The notes beneath the pieces are model-generated. The model did no database searches. It worked only from the letters and a program-made list of their open reading frames with translations, and was not told the DNA's origin. 64,000 nt of DNA from Daphnia pulex (Eukaryota > Arthropoda > Branchiopoda > Diplostraca > Daphniidae): assembly GCF_021134715.1 (NCBI RefSeq), contig NC_060026.1, positions 4,154,001 to 4,218,000 of the forward strand, read 5' to 3'. The translations under genes and the position numbers were made by a program. Below, one piece after another: positions 45,073 to 58,600 of this stretch. Every line of letters begins with the position of its first letter. Position 1 is the first letter of the stretch.

Positions 45073-45749
45073 TGTAATATTGTTGGTGGGAGCTCCAGTT
45101 CAAGAAGTTGCTGTCGTTGTCGAACACCAAGGCAACAGATGTCGGGACCACGTTAAAGGAAGTGGTGGAAGAGAGAGATTTCAAGGTTGACAAGAGAAAT
45201 GCCGATTTGAGTTGTTGTGCGTGAGTGGAATTCGCGTAACGTAGTCTACTAAAAGACTGCTACGACAGACGTTTTGGGACTCTCGTTTATAATGGGACGT
45301 TCAGGCTACAACTGACTTCAAAAATACGTCTGTCTATTGGTTCTATGCGTTGCGCGTGCGACCTTGACGCGATTAATTATCTTTTTCTAGTCCTCCCATG
45401 CTTACCAGCACGATTTATCGGAATCACATAAAAGTTTACTTTGGAAGTCTCCACCCATCTGTTTTTTTTCCAATGCGTAATGAAAAATCTAGAAAATACA
45501 AAACCTGGGTGATATTTTCCTCCGTTCACGGAAGCTATTTCAAAACATGTTGGAATGCGGTTATTCAATATTTAATTACGAAATTTGTTACAAAAGTCTG
45601 TTGCTTGTTTACAATTACATAATCTGTGACAAAATTATATATTCGATGAATAATCAGTTCATGAAAAGAAGAATGTGAGAGGTAGGCAACCATGTGTCAT
45701 TTAAAAGCAGATGACGTTTACATAATCAGGGCAGAGGTAAACAGTAAAC
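45073..45749. promoter_or_regulatory. Divergent intergenic region between GPAT4 and MMS19
   Basis: 677 bases separate the two start codons on opposite strands, so both promoters must lie here or in spliced 5' UTRs. I see no clear TATA box close to either start. No coding frame is supported. Confidence 0.5.
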
Positions 45750-48700
45750 ATGGCGATCTCGACTGCGATTCACAAACTCAGAGATTCGTTTAATTCAGAA
45801 GAATCCGCGAATGAATCTATTCGCTGTATTAGTCAATGTAAGTTTTTATAATTATAACTGAAAGAAACATTTTTTCGTACTCCGCTCAAGTGTTCGAAAT
45901 TAGAAAAAAAGAAGGAAAAACACGTGTCCATCATGAGCGCGCCAGATTTAAAACATATGTGTAGAAAATGTTTAATAATTTTAACAAGTTAACATCAATG
46001 ACTTTGTTTAATTTTTCAGCAATTGCATCAAAAGAATTAACAATTCTCAAGCTAGTTGAAGATTTGCAACCAGATTTACTGAATCAACAAAATACTCACC
46101 GATGCAAAGCAGTGTCAACTATTGGCACAATCTTGGAACAGTTGGGGCCTGAATTGAAGGGACTAAATGAAAAGGAAGTAGAACTTGTAACAGAGTTCTT
46201 CTGTAGCAAGCTAAAAGATCATCATTCAATACTACCTGCCGCACTGCAAGGCCTCCATGCTTTGGTATGAAAAAAAATACTATTCAATACAAAAGTGTTA
46301 AATTTAATACCTTGTCATAGAGCACAGCACCTAAGCTTTCCCCTGGATTGGCCAGATTGATATCCCAGAGCATTTTTCAAGATGTTCATTGTCAATCACA
46401 ATTGCAGCATGACAGAAGAGCAATTTACAAAACAGTGAAAAACCTCTTGGCTTTTCATCTAAAAGGTCTAAATTATAAATTTCTAAATATATATGCTGTG
46501 TTAGTATTTTCTAAATTTTATTTTTAAACTTACAGAATTACAAGACCTAGGCCAAGATTTTGTTTTTGGTCTCATCCAGTTAGCTGATCAAGAAAGAGAC
46601 CCACGTAACTTGTTGATTCTCTTCAGTGTTTTCCCTGTAGTTGCTCGTTACTTCAGATTCGAGCCGTTTACAGAAGAGTTTTTCGAAGTTTTTAGTTGCT
46701 ACTTCCCTATCGATTTCACCCCTGTAAGTCTCTTGAAATTTTCAGTTTATTGCTACATGTCAGTAAATCCTAATACTCTTATTTTGAATAGCCAGCTAAT
46801 GATCCTTATGCAGTAACTAAAGAACAGCTCTGTGATGGATTACGACAGTGCCTTGCCGGTAGCCCTCATTTCGCAGAGTATTGTTTGCCGTTACTGCAAG
46901 AGAAATTGGAATCTGACTTGGTTTCAGCTAAAGTAGAAGCCTTAAAAACCTTGGTAATTTTCCCCTTCTATATTTAGTCTTTATGCTTCAATTCTATTGT
47001 AATTTTCGACTGTTTGCAGGAACTCTGCTGTCAGACGTATCAACCAGGCCAACTTGAAAAATGGGTGGACTCTTTCTGGACGAGTATACGTAGAGAAGTC
47101 TTGATCAATGTCAATACCGACGATCTTGAACATGCCTCACTTGATGCTCTTGCCGCTTTATCCCGAGCTTTTACAACAGACGGAGAATTTAACAGTCCAG
47201 CTTTTACCAAATTACTAAAAAATGTGCTGACCGGTAAATGTGTAGCAAATATTCGTTTAAGAGTATATTTAACTGTAGATTGTATATTAATAGAATGTCA
47301 GGGGCACTTGTGTGAACCGGAACGGCGATTAATGACTCCGAGCAGCTACATTTTGCTAGCGATATGCTCGGGAAGTGCGCCCGCGTGTGCATTAATTGTT
47401 AGCCAGGTATTATTCTTATTCTCTTATAGAACTACAAACATTTTTTTTAAAATCTACTTAACAGAAACCCATTTCTCTAAATAGGTCATTCCCCTTTTGA
47501 TGGACCAGTACAGGATCAGGCCACAGTCAAATCCACGTCAGTTCATCCTTAATAGTTTGAACAAAATGGTACATGCTGGTCTCTATGGTTTCACTGAAGC
47601 AAACGGTACCACATTTTAAAAATTATTAAAATTAGAAACATTTTCATATCTTTGGTTATATTTTACAGTTGCTCAAAGTGGTGTAGCTTCTCTGATACCA
47701 AAATTGTTAGAGCTGTACCTTGAGGTCTTACAAGAGGATGACGCAGTTCTTCGCAATCTAAGTCTGCAAGGATTGAGCCATTTAATTGGCACCTGTTTGA
47801 ACCACCAAGACTTGGAAAAGGTCAATGGAACACTTTTAGATTTACTCCAGAAATCAACAGCCACCGATAGCGTTATTGCAGAGATTGGTCATTTCTTTTG
47901 CAAAAGCGCAGAGAAGAATGAAAACTTGTTCCTTGAGCAAGTCTTGGTTAAGCTGTTAGATATAGCCGTCTCAGGTAATTTGAATTTTACCAATTAAAAT
48001 ACGGAAAGAGGTTATCTGTTGGTTGTTTAGGCAAAGCCAATGCGGTTTTTCTTGTGTTATCAACTCTACCGACGTTGTCCCAGATTCGTGCGCAGGTGGT
48101 ATCCCGACTAATGACCGTGCTCGAACAACCCGAACTGGAATTACGACTTGAAGTACTCAAAGTTTTGACTCATTTCGCACAAAGGGACGAACTAGAAATA
48201 TTCCAGCAATTGCACCGCTGGGGATTGAAAACATTGGAAGATGGAGATCCTCCGGCGTCACTCCAAGCCACTTGTGTTTTATTGAGAAATCTGGCTTCCA
48301 GTTTATCTTCCGCGTAATTCTATTAGATCAAAATGTTGGAAGAAATGTTTTTGTAATCTTCTCGGCATTGTACAGGAAAGCCACGGAATTCATCAACGAA
48401 CAAACCGAACAATACGTAGGTCAACATCTTGCTCGTTCTCCGTGGACGTTGTCCATAATGGAAGCGACATTGGGATCATTGGATGCCACACCTAGCGGAC
48501 ACAGTCTTGAACGACTAGTTAACACACTAGAACCCATTACTGTTTGTCATCCAAAAGCCGACGTCAGACTGTCTGCCTGTCGGCTAATAGCCGCTCTGGT
48601 CAACAAACTTCCTGAAGGTAAAATTTATAGGATCTATTATAAAGTCAAAACCATCAACGTTAACCATTACCTGCTATGTTTAAGGGCATGAACTGGAAGC

Positions 48701-49725
48701 TATACTCGATTCGTTGCGGCGCAAATGGCAGGATCCATCTACAGACCGATGCAATTCTGTTTGCCTGTTTGTTTGGATAACTAAAGCTCTGCTGATGAGA
48801 TCTTATTCCAAGCTTAATCAGTATATCCAAGAAGTATGCGATTGGATTACAGACGTAACAGCATGCGCCATGACCTGTATTAACGAATTACCTTTTTCTT
48901 TGCAGTTAGTTGATTCGTTGAACGATCCCACGCACGGGTACCTAGTGGCAGAAGGATTTAAAACGATTTTGTGTGAAACCGAGGAATGCCTGAATTTCAA
49001 TTGTCATGCCAACATCAGGTTTTTTAACGTTTTCCATTTAGTTGTACGAACATTTCCTTATTGATTAAATTCTTAGGTTAATGTACCGACAGAGGTTTTT
49101 TCAAGAAGTTGTACCTCGCTTGTTGAAACTGTATCGAGAGTCCGAGTCGTGCAACAAAGCAGCTTGCTTCGCCGCCATCGCCAATCAACTAGCCTTCATT
49201 CCGGAGGGTGTTTTAATTGCCCACATAACCACACTCATCCCACTGCTGATCCAGTGTCTGAGCACAGACCAACCAGCTCAGCTAATTATTTCTACCATCA
49301 ACGCGTTCATGGGTCTCATGTCCGACAATGTCAGTGCCATCGAAGAGTACATCAGCAGTCTCGTGCCCAGATTACTCACCCTTGCCAAAGACGGCATTAA
49401 CATGGTAAGATCTACCTTTGTTCCTTCACGCTTGTAAATTTTATACTTACATTTTTATCATAATCTCCAGGACGTCCGTCGACTTGCCCTTCAATGTCTC
49501 TCTGAGCTCAGGAAGGCCCAATCGATTGTTTTACTCCCACTTCGGTCAGAGGTAAATTTTGGCTTTTCCATAATTTTGAACTTCAACTTCGTATTGTATA
49601 ATAAATTTTAATAGGTCATCCTCCGTCTCGTCCCTTGTCTGTCCGACAAAAAGCGATTGGTCCGGCGTGAGGCAGCATTGGCAAGACAAAAGTGGATTAT
49701 GTTGGGCCAGCCCGGCTGTAACTAA
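45750..49725 (+). CDS. MMS19: MMS19, cytosolic iron-sulfur assembly targeting protein
   Basis: Sixteen exons, 45750-45837, 46020-46264, 46321-46465, 46536-46723, 46792-46953, 47020-47233, 47294-47406, 47485-47605, 47669-47974, 48031-48313, 48376-48617, 48685-48833, 48906-49018, 49077-49404, 49471-49551 and 49615-49725, sum to 2889 bases (962 residues; vertebrate MMS19 has about 1030). Diagnostic blocks are DPRNLLILFSVF, FEVFSCYFPIDFTP, MYRQRFFQEVVPRLL and the C-terminal LSDKKRLVRREAALARQKWI ending in LGQPGCN. The protein is a HEAT-repeat solenoid; helical repeats fill most of its length. MMS19 works with CIAO1 and CIAO2B to deliver iron-sulfur clusters to DNA repair and replication enzymes such as XPD and DNA polymerases. 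The gene is convergent with HSPA12 (stops 333 bases apart). Confidence 0.94.
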
Positions 49726-50058
49726 CATCTCATTAGTGTGCCATAATTCATTCAAGAGCTTCAATTACACTGTTTTTCTAACAGAATTGTCAAGCATTAG
49801 AATAATATGTATTCTCTTCTTAACAATTCCGCGTGATGATGGTTTGTAAAAAGTGTCGAATCAAAGAGAAACTCCAATTATGTTTGAGGATCGTGCTCTT
49901 AAAAAAAATTCCGAGCAAAAGAAGCTGTTGTAGATGTCAAAAAGTGCCGTGGAAAGTTATAACATTTTGGCTAGGAAAGGATCAAACAGGATTAGAATAC
50001 TGCTACAGTTTGTTGTTGTGAGGTCTTGTTTGCAGTGGCTGTCAGTAGTGCTCCGTGT

Positions 50059-53000
50059 CTATTGCGGCTTGTCGTCGAGAAAGTCGAAGGAAGCCTTGAT
50101 GGTGTTGCCACTAAAAACGTCGACGGCTGAGGCGCGTATCTCCGTGTCGCCGAATTCCATCGTGACGCGGATTTCACGACGTGTTTTGACCGCGTAGGTG
50201 AAGCCCAGGTCGAGTGAGAGGGTAGCAAACAAACGGACACCAGGATCCGTAACAAACTGCATAAGTCGTTACTTGGTTAGTAACCAAGAACCATCCGAAT
50301 GGTTCCGACTTTCGTTTGAATTTTGTTTTTTATCGAGGAGGGATTTTTGTTGTTTCAAACTGAACTGGGAAAAATGGAAATTTTAAAAAGGATTTATTAC
50401 CTGGACGTCGTCATTATCGGCGCTGAAGACGTTGAGAACGATGCGCCGCTGGTGGCGTCTAGCCGGGCTGTAACTGCGTATGACACGCTCGCCCATGCTA
50501 ACACTTTGATCGGCCATGACGAATTTATCGAATATGTCCTTGCAGTAGGCGATGCCATCTTTGATGACGCGTTTATCAATCGGGTGACGGCCCTGGATGA
50601 AACGGTTGAGGACGGCAACACCATAGGTCAAGCGCGAACGGCGTACTGTGATGGCGTGTGGGTTCACTCCGTATTGGACGGCTCCTTTCAGGATGGCAAG
50701 ACTCACATCCTGGGGAAATAAATTTTAAAATTTGCGACTATTCAACTTGAAAAATATTTCGAACCTGGGGGATAATAACGGTGACGTGTTCTCCGAAATG
50801 TGTCCGGACAGCTTGTTGCAGAAGAGGTGATTCGGCAAAACCTCCAACCAAGAAGAGGTAATCAATTCCAATCAGGTCCGGATGGATTAAAACATCCTCA
50901 ATGTGCTAAATCGTCAAATCAAAATTAGATGTGGCATCATTTATAATGGAAACGATCGATATACCTCGATGATAGCACGTAGAGTGGGTTGGAAAAGAGA
51001 CTTCATAGCTTCCTGATCGAGACGAAGCATTCCTGAACGTGGGAAAAGGAAGAAATTCACTATGCATTCTATAGCAACAGATTTGAGTGTTTTAGTCACC
51101 TTGGGTGGACCAGCGGACGTGCGGATCTCCGTGTTTGCGGATGGCGAATTCCACTTCACGCCCACGATATTTGCGGAAACAATCAATCAGTGAGAAAGGT
51201 AACGCAATGTTGAGTGGATTGCAGCGGTAGGGGCTGGCGTGACGCTTGCGAGCTTCAAAAGAAACCATCTGCAAACATGCAAAAGAAAAATGAATAGATT
51301 TAATGACCCATAATAAAAATAAATGGGGTTACCAGGTCGACGTACGACGCTGGAAGACGCGTTTTGAAATGGTTCATGAAATCAGAACCGAAAATATTAT
51401 CCAGCAGTTGCTCAAATGCCAAATCCACACCTAGAAAATAATTCCATTTTCAAATGAGATTGGAATGAATTTGTTTTAATTTTGTGTGTGTTACCAATAG
51501 ATCCATAAGGGCCACCAGTGGCCCGATGAAGTTCTTTGAGATGTTGACCATCCAAATCCATGACCTGATGGACGGTTATATCGACGGTACCACCTCCGCA
51601 ATCGACAATCATGTAGCGCTGACCTGGACAAACGTCAAGCACAGCGTCGACGTACATAGAATCTCTTTGCATATTTCGGTTCCATGGTTTCACAGGTCCC
51701 GGTTTGACGGAATTGGCCGGAGTTAAATGAAGGTCGGCCGGTCTCTCGGTTTTCAGTTGATGTCGTTTCAATTGGCGACAGAAAAGTGAGGCGGCCTCGG
51801 GTTCCAGTGAAATCAGCACTTGCTGAGGTAAACGATCAGAACCTAAGCCGGCCTCATAGGCTGCCTCACGCATCAGTTGCTTAGCCGCTGAACGCCAGAT
51901 GGCCGGAACGGTGATAACCCAGCGGATATCCTCATCTGCACCCACGACAATGGGTAATTACTCACTTGAACAATAGCAATAATAATGAATTATACTGTGG
52001 ATGGGGATGGCCGTCTGATCGGAAAGCTCACGAAGCGCATGTTCTTTGAAAAAGCGCAAAGCGTGGGCGAACACGGTGACGGCGGGCAACGAGTCGACTT
52101 TATTGGCGGCTTGAATCAGAGTGCTCCTGCCCAGCTGCTTTTGGTGGTGTAGGGTCATCTTGAATTTGTCAAAGTAGAGCCATTGGCGAGTGTCGCGGGC
52201 AGCCAGGTCGTGATAATAATCACGGGCCGTGTAACCGAACGAATGGAATTGTCCAGTCGGTTTCAGTAGAAGCACCGTTGGTGTTTTGGCATTGGGAATC
52301 CCTGGGTCGCCACCTTAACTCGTAGCAACAAATAATCAGCTGAATTTTAATAAATGCCAATCAATCATCAGTACCTTCCCATTTGCGCATCATATGAATT
52401 TCTTCCGGGTCGTGAATAAAGCTGAACGCATAGCCCGAATATGTGGTACCAAAATCTATGGCCTGAGGCACATTATTCAACAAATCATTTAAAAAAATAC
52501 GAATAAGAATGAAATGTTTTAATTCAAATTAAACTTACCACCACGACGATGGGTGAGTAGCCAAGCGCTGGTTCTTCATAATCTCGGCCGAGATCTTGGC
52601 TCTCGTACTGGACACAATCCACCGAGCTGGAAGCGTCGTCATTTTGCTGTTGACCGGAACTGTCGGAAAATTTGCGGATGGCGACTTCCGATTTCGGTCG
52701 GCGCATGGAACCTCGTAACTGGCCCTCACTTGGTAACGGGTCGACGCTGGCGCTCTGTGAGACGCGAACGTAACGCAATAACTGGACGCCTTTCGAATCC
52801 GACGGCGACGTCTCGTAGACGTACGACTGCAGTTGTGGAGTGGCCGAGGACGGACGCTGGCCGGCGCCAGACGGCGGATACTTTTCGCAAATTTCGCGCA
52901 CCAAGCGCGGTGAACTCATCGGCGTCGTCGACATGGTCTCACTGAGAATCTGGGATGAGCTACCTGAGCTGCTGCTGCTGCTGTTCCAGCCCGACAGCGT

Positions 53001-54049
53001 CAGATCGACGACTGCGGCCTTTGAGGCGATGCAGCCGGGGATGGAGTCGGTTGGTTCGGTGCCGGGACGTGATGAAAGCGACGTCACCGGAGCCCACGCA
53101 TTCCAGCCGCCTGGATGGGATCGAATTGCATCAACAACAATCGGCAACGGGGTTGTGTTGCTCTTGTCCGTACATCGGCGGGCAACGCGAGCTGTTTGCT
53201 GGGCCAACGCCCACCACAATGTGGCCACTTGTTCGTCCACCTGGCCCACATCAACGACGACACTATTCAAATCTTCGGCTTCCTGCAATGATCGCGGGCT
53301 TCGATGCAATGCCGATCCTGCTGGCCGCTCCCCTAGAATGTGCTGCTGATTGTAGTGACTGACCTCGCAATCCATAGCCGGGCAGACTTGCAGCATGCTC
53401 CGCAAAAAGAAGTGAAACTCTTGATGCAATTTCACCCTATAGTCTGAAACTAATCAAAAAGTATAAATCGGTTAGAAAAATAAAACTCATCAAAATGTTT
53501 CGTCGTTCGTTCCCATCAGCTGCCCGATGATTGGAATGTCGTTGCGACCGGACGGGCTGTGTCGTATGTGAGATTTTGGCGAGGACGATAACGCGTGCTG
53601 TAAACACTCTCTGACAGTCGGAAACCAATGAGGACAACAAAAGGCCAAAAGAACCCAAAAAATAGTAATACACAAACAAATAAAAACAGAAAAACTACTA
53701 AAAAAGTGAACAAATAAAAAATCGGCGACTCCATTTGGGTCGTTTCGACACGATTGCCATTTTTGGTGGTGGTGCGAGCGGTCCTGCCACTCGTTTCCCA
53801 TATCCCACCCAAGTGCTGTAGTAGAGGTAGTATCGCATGATGGTAAAACTACAAGCTCGACGTTAGCTGTCGGTTGAATATACTATAACAAACGCAACTC
53901 CGGATGTTGGGATCGTATAACCACTCACTCTGGCGGATAATACAATGGCGGCATTCACGCCCCACTTTGTCGCTGCTCTGTCGAGTGTGAGAGAGACGTC
54001 CGTATATCGAGATTTTCGACGCAGAATCACGAACAACACCTATAGCCAT
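50059..54049 (-). CDS. HSPA12A: HSPA12-type divergent Hsp70 with long N-terminal extension
   Basis: Eleven minus-strand exons, 53929-54049, 52539-53443, 52375-52462, 51996-52313, 51495-51935, 51333-51430, 51100-51268, 50965-51032, 50765-50905, 50401-50709 and 50059-50256, sum to 2856 bases (951 residues). The actin-like ATPase domain starts near residue 342 with [15 protein letters not shown] (phosphate-1 loop); [15 protein letters not shown] is the phosphate-2 loop. [32 protein letters not shown] and the C-terminal FVTDPGVR...[13 protein letters not shown] all match HSPA12A/B. The first 340 residues are low-complexity, Ser-rich and without counterpart in vertebrate HSPA12A, whose extension is about 60 residues. 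The first exon (from ATG 54049) was chosen because its donor (CAGA|GTGAGT) is the one I found that keeps phase with exon 2. HSPA12 proteins are atypical Hsp70s with no clear substrate-binding domain. HSPA12A versus B is not resolved. Confidence 0.9.
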
Positions 54050-55663
54050 GGTTTGAACCTTGCGCCCTAATATACTATACACCGAGGCGTATGTATAGTA
54101 CATATTCCATCATCCCAGCGGTATGGCCATAACCTATTTCGAACGCTTTGGTGAGCATCAAACACGCAGCGCTTTTCTGCTCGTTGGAGACCTTGACACT
54201 CTTGCTATTAGTTGAAATCGTAAAAATTTGAACAATCAAGATGATGACTTACATTTCGCTTGAGGAGAGAAGAGCCAAGAGTTTCGACTAACTGAATTCG
54301 GTGGGAGACGGACGTGATCTGCTAAGAAACTGGCGAGAGAAAATTAACCCCGGGAGAAATTCTGGGTAGAATCAAAACAAGAACGGTGGGAAAAACCGAA
54401 ATAAAAATGTTGAGGGGAGAGTTTCGGATCAACCTGGCTCTTAACAAGGGGAGCAACATCGGTTTCGTGTTACGGAATAAAGAATGCGCACAAAAAGAAA
54501 GAAAAAAGGGAACAGTTTTACCGTCGTTGTTCTTCAAGTCGGCCGATGAAGACATCCTCCAGGAGCCACTAGGCACGTCCACCGCCGGCATAACGGTGGT
54601 GGCCATTCGACACTTTTCTTCACACAGCCAAGACGGGAGCTAAACTAACCCCAAAGATGCGACGAGTAGAGAGACAAGACGACTACAGATACAGTAGTTT
54701 CTTAACGGAAGGGCGTCTTTGCTGGAAATCTGGAAACATCGAAGGCGGAAGGGCGTCTTACTTCACTTGTAACTAAAACAACTCTTTTCAATTCATCCCG
54801 GTTTTTTTTTTGTAGTGGTGAGACTTTATGTGTCAGAAGAAAAATGGTTGAGTTGGATACGCCCCCGGAACAAAAGATTTTCTATTTATTCCAACAAAAG
54901 AAAAATGACCGCTAAATTAATAGAAAAAAAAATCAATGCTTAAACAGAGTAAAATAATTAGTAGCTGGCCATCAAGAGTAGTAATTAATTTAAAATCATT
55001 GGTACGACTCGATCTGTGATTGGGAACTCTTTGCAACGTAATGGGGTTTATGATGAGATCGCAGAGGCACGTGAAACTGGCAGTGGTAGTTTTCAAGTCA
55101 TTAACGAATCAACGTTTTTTTTTGCAAATCATTGCACGACATTGAAGGTCTTATTGACGAAAAAAAAGGGGGAAATGACTTACGGCTATTGATGGATTGG
55201 CTATTGAATTGTTGATCATCAGTCAGGCAAATCACTGCGCAGCGGGAGGTTTTCTGCGTACAATTCCTAATTGGGACTTAACGAGGAGAGAGAAGGAAAC
55301 CGTCATTACAGAGAACAAGCAATTGTCACAATAAAACCTGTATCACCTTCCGACATCTAAACGATGTCCAATTTTTCACGCTGCCACAACACTTACAGCA
55401 TTTACCAAGAAAAATAGGCAACCGTTTCTAATAGATAAACTTCATTCAACCTTCAACACAGATTGAAAATACAGCTTTTGATGATTACAATCATGATGAA
55501 TATACGATAAATACTTGATAGCATTCTGTAAAAGAAAATGTAAAGCTGACCCACGGGAGTGACGAGAAAAAGCCCTAAAATTCGAAAAGTTAGGAAGCGT
55601 GCGACAAAAGAGTTTTCAGAGTACAAGCGGGAAGGAGAAAACAAAAGGCCTCGTTTTTTTTTT
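54050..55663. other. Intergenic: HSPA12 upstream region and 3' flank of DCTN1
   Basis: No coding frame with splice partners or codon bias. A 14-base direct repeat lies at 54706-54719 and 54746-54759. The right part, up to 55663, should carry the minus-strand 3' UTR of DCTN1. Confidence 0.5.
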
Positions 55664-58600
55664 TTACACCATCGTCAAAACCATCTGGTGCAAGTGACGC
55701 ATTTCTTTCAAGTCCAGCACGAGAGGTAAAGGATGGTTTTCTCCCGCATTCTTCTTCAAGGGTAACGACAGTTGCCCCAACGTTACTGGAGCCGATTCAT
55801 TCATAGCCTGTCAAATGGATAATAGCAATGAAACAATTGAAGTTAACAATATCCTGTCTACTAGAATGAATTTGAAAAATTTACTTTGCTCAGCTCAGGA
55901 ATAGGGAAGGTGGTAGTGGTCGTTCGGATCTCAGCTCCAGGTTTACGAGACGCTGCCAAACGGGTAACGGCAGCCTAAAATAAGATATCATTTTTATCAC
56001 AGTGAACAAAGAAAAAATTTGCTTCAGTTTTTATTTTACCTGAAGTTTAATGACATCACGTTCCATTTGCATTCGCTGCATAGCTAGCTGCGTAGAAACG
56101 TTGTTGGATTGCTGGTGGAATTTAGCAACAGTGGGATCAATGAATTTGCATTGAGTATGAGTTCTCAAAATATTCTGAAAAAATTAAAAACGATTCAATT
56201 GTTACTATGTCAAGTCAAATGCCACGTTTAAATAATAAATGGTTACCATTTTAAGCTCGGCAGCTTGTTTGATTAAACGATTCAAATCCACCGTATCCTC
56301 TGAAACGGGAATGTTCTTCTTGGGTAGCCGCAGAGGAGGCATGGCTTCGAATTTCTTACGCAAATCGTCGCCGATTAAACGGGCCTTTTCCATTTCGGAC
56401 TGGCGTAGCGCTTCACGCAGGTGAGTGATTTTCTTTAGCAGGAGCGGTGAATCGTGGACAGTCGAGGAGGCGGAAGACGGGGTTTCAGTTACCACAGGAG
56501 CAGCGTGCGCCGGTGCGTGCATGGCAAAGGCAAAAGGAGCCGGCCCAGCCGCCGATTTCGTCAAGCCTTCAAGCAAAACCTTTTTGGAGCTATGCATCAA
56601 CTTCTCTTTCAAATCGGCCTTTTCTTTCTCCAGCGTCTCTACGTCTTGTTGCAAGTGTTCCAGAGTTTCATTAAACTCTTTCTCCTTGCGCTTCAGCAAC
56701 AGTATGTTGTCTTCCAATTTGCGCTGGGGGAAACAAAAAGAAACAAAAAGTTGAAAACAAAAATTCCTGGGAAAACGCATCTTTGTTATGTAGGCTTACC
56801 GTCAACTTCTCTGATGCAACGTCATTGTCTCGAGCGAGATTAGAAAGTTTCTTTTCCGCCATCTCTTTACGCACGTTCATCTCGCTCAGCTCTTCTTGCT
56901 TGTTTCTCAACATTACATTCATATCCTACGAAAGCGCGATAGAAAACAAATTAAATTGAGCCAGAAATTCAGACATGTTTCTGTAACTCGCCTTGATCAA
57001 TGATTCGCGTTCTTCCAACTTGTGTCGCAAATTTTCCAAGTCTCGGATCTCGGCCTTCAGGGTTTGAGCTCGCAAGCCCACCGGTGCCTTCGGAGCCTAG
57101 ACAAATAGATGTACATATGTAGGAATATGAGATAAAAAACTAAAAGAAACGCGAGTTATTACCTCGACTTGAGGAGTTCCATCAAAATCATAATGGCCAT
57201 CCACCAAAGAAGTGGAAACATTGGAAAATGTAGTGTTGACAAACGACAGGGACCCGTGGAGGCTGTCGAAAAATCCATTATCACTGGTGTAATCGTCTAT
57301 GTAAACTTGGTCAGCAGCTGCGTGAGCCAGTTCTCGCATTTTGGCAATAGCCACGCCAGCATCCGGCTCGCTGCTGACGGAAAGTTGTTGAGAGACCATG
57401 CGGCACCACGCCAACATAGTTTTGAGCAATCTGGTCAAATGACCGGTACATTGAATCAGCTTGGGCGAGGTTTCCACAGGAAGATTGATAGGACCGGTCG
57501 ACCCATCAGCAGGCAACCGTCGCTTAATCGTACGGGCGTATTGCTGCCATTGGTTTGCTTGACTAAGAACTTCCTTGATGGATTTCGCCACGTCGCTGCC
57601 TTCATGTCCACTCTGCAATTCAAACAAATATTTTTTTATTTTTGGTCACAGGAATTTCATGTAAACAAATAAAACAATAGACCCAACCTGCATCATTGCC
57701 TGAACGCGGGTGCCCAGAGCTGTCAATCCGCAGCAGGAGGCGAGCAGGACTTTGCCATGGTCGGTCAGTAAAGCGGCACCGTTAACGACCGAGCTGAACT
57801 GGACGGCGTAGATGCTGTTGAAATAATTGACCACCTTCTCCAATGCATCCAACTGGACATTTTCATCCAGCTGATCTTTACGCAAGAGTTCCACGTAAAA
57901 ATCGATGGCTTTCTCTTGTTGCAGCATCTCCTGATGAAGCGTGCCCATCTCGAGAAACTGCTGCGGAGAACAGCTGTTCAGCGCGTACGAGAACTGGCGA
58001 ACGACTCCCTATCGAGCATATGAAGAGAGACAGTGTCAATAATGTGAATTTATGTGTCATTTAAAGTGAAAGGATAAGACCTGGAGTGAAAAGAGCCAAT
58101 GAAGCATCCTAGCTCCAAAGATGCACTGGTCAGCCGCAGGGGATTTGAGAGTGTTTGACAAATCCCCAGCCGAGCCGGGAAACTTCTCTTTCACTTGAGC
58201 GGCAAGCATGTCGCATTTGAAGAGCAGTCTAGACATCAAGAGAAGTTGCTGCACGCTGTGATAGTCCCCTGGGAACAGAAGGAAAATGTAAGGCATTGAA
58301 AACGTCGCGATAAATCACAAAATTACCTCCACGGGCCATGAATGAGTCTGGCATGTACGTGCAGAGATAAGACACGTGTTGTAAAGCCTGCTGAACGTCG
58401 AGCTTGCGCAGCTCCAGATCGATCGTCTTTGTGAAAGTTTTGGTTTCGGTAAACATCTTTTGGTAATCAATGACCTCGGGAGGTGCCCCCACCGGCTTGT
58501 TGGTCTCCCGCTGCAGCGCTTCTCTGAGTTGATAATTAGACTCTTGCATCTTCTGTACCACTTCCCGGAATTTTTCAATGGTTCCGTTCCGGTCCGCCAC

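Noticed and set aside
52553..53362. Long + strand open frames across the HSPA12 region
   Set aside because: They are antisense shadows of the large HSPA12 exon 52539-53443, which has the splice-consistent frame.
53490..53812. Minus-strand frames with hydrophobic stretches that look like membrane segments
   Set aside because: They lie in the first HSPA12 intron, two frames show similar hydrophobicity because the DNA is T-rich, and neither gives a phase-consistent junction with exon 2.
54386..54643. 85-residue + strand frame upstream of HSPA12
   Set aside because: No splice partner, no homology I recognise and no codon bias.
56425..56843. + strand open frames of about 110-130 residues
   Set aside because: They lie opposite DCTN1 coiled-coil exons and have no independent support.
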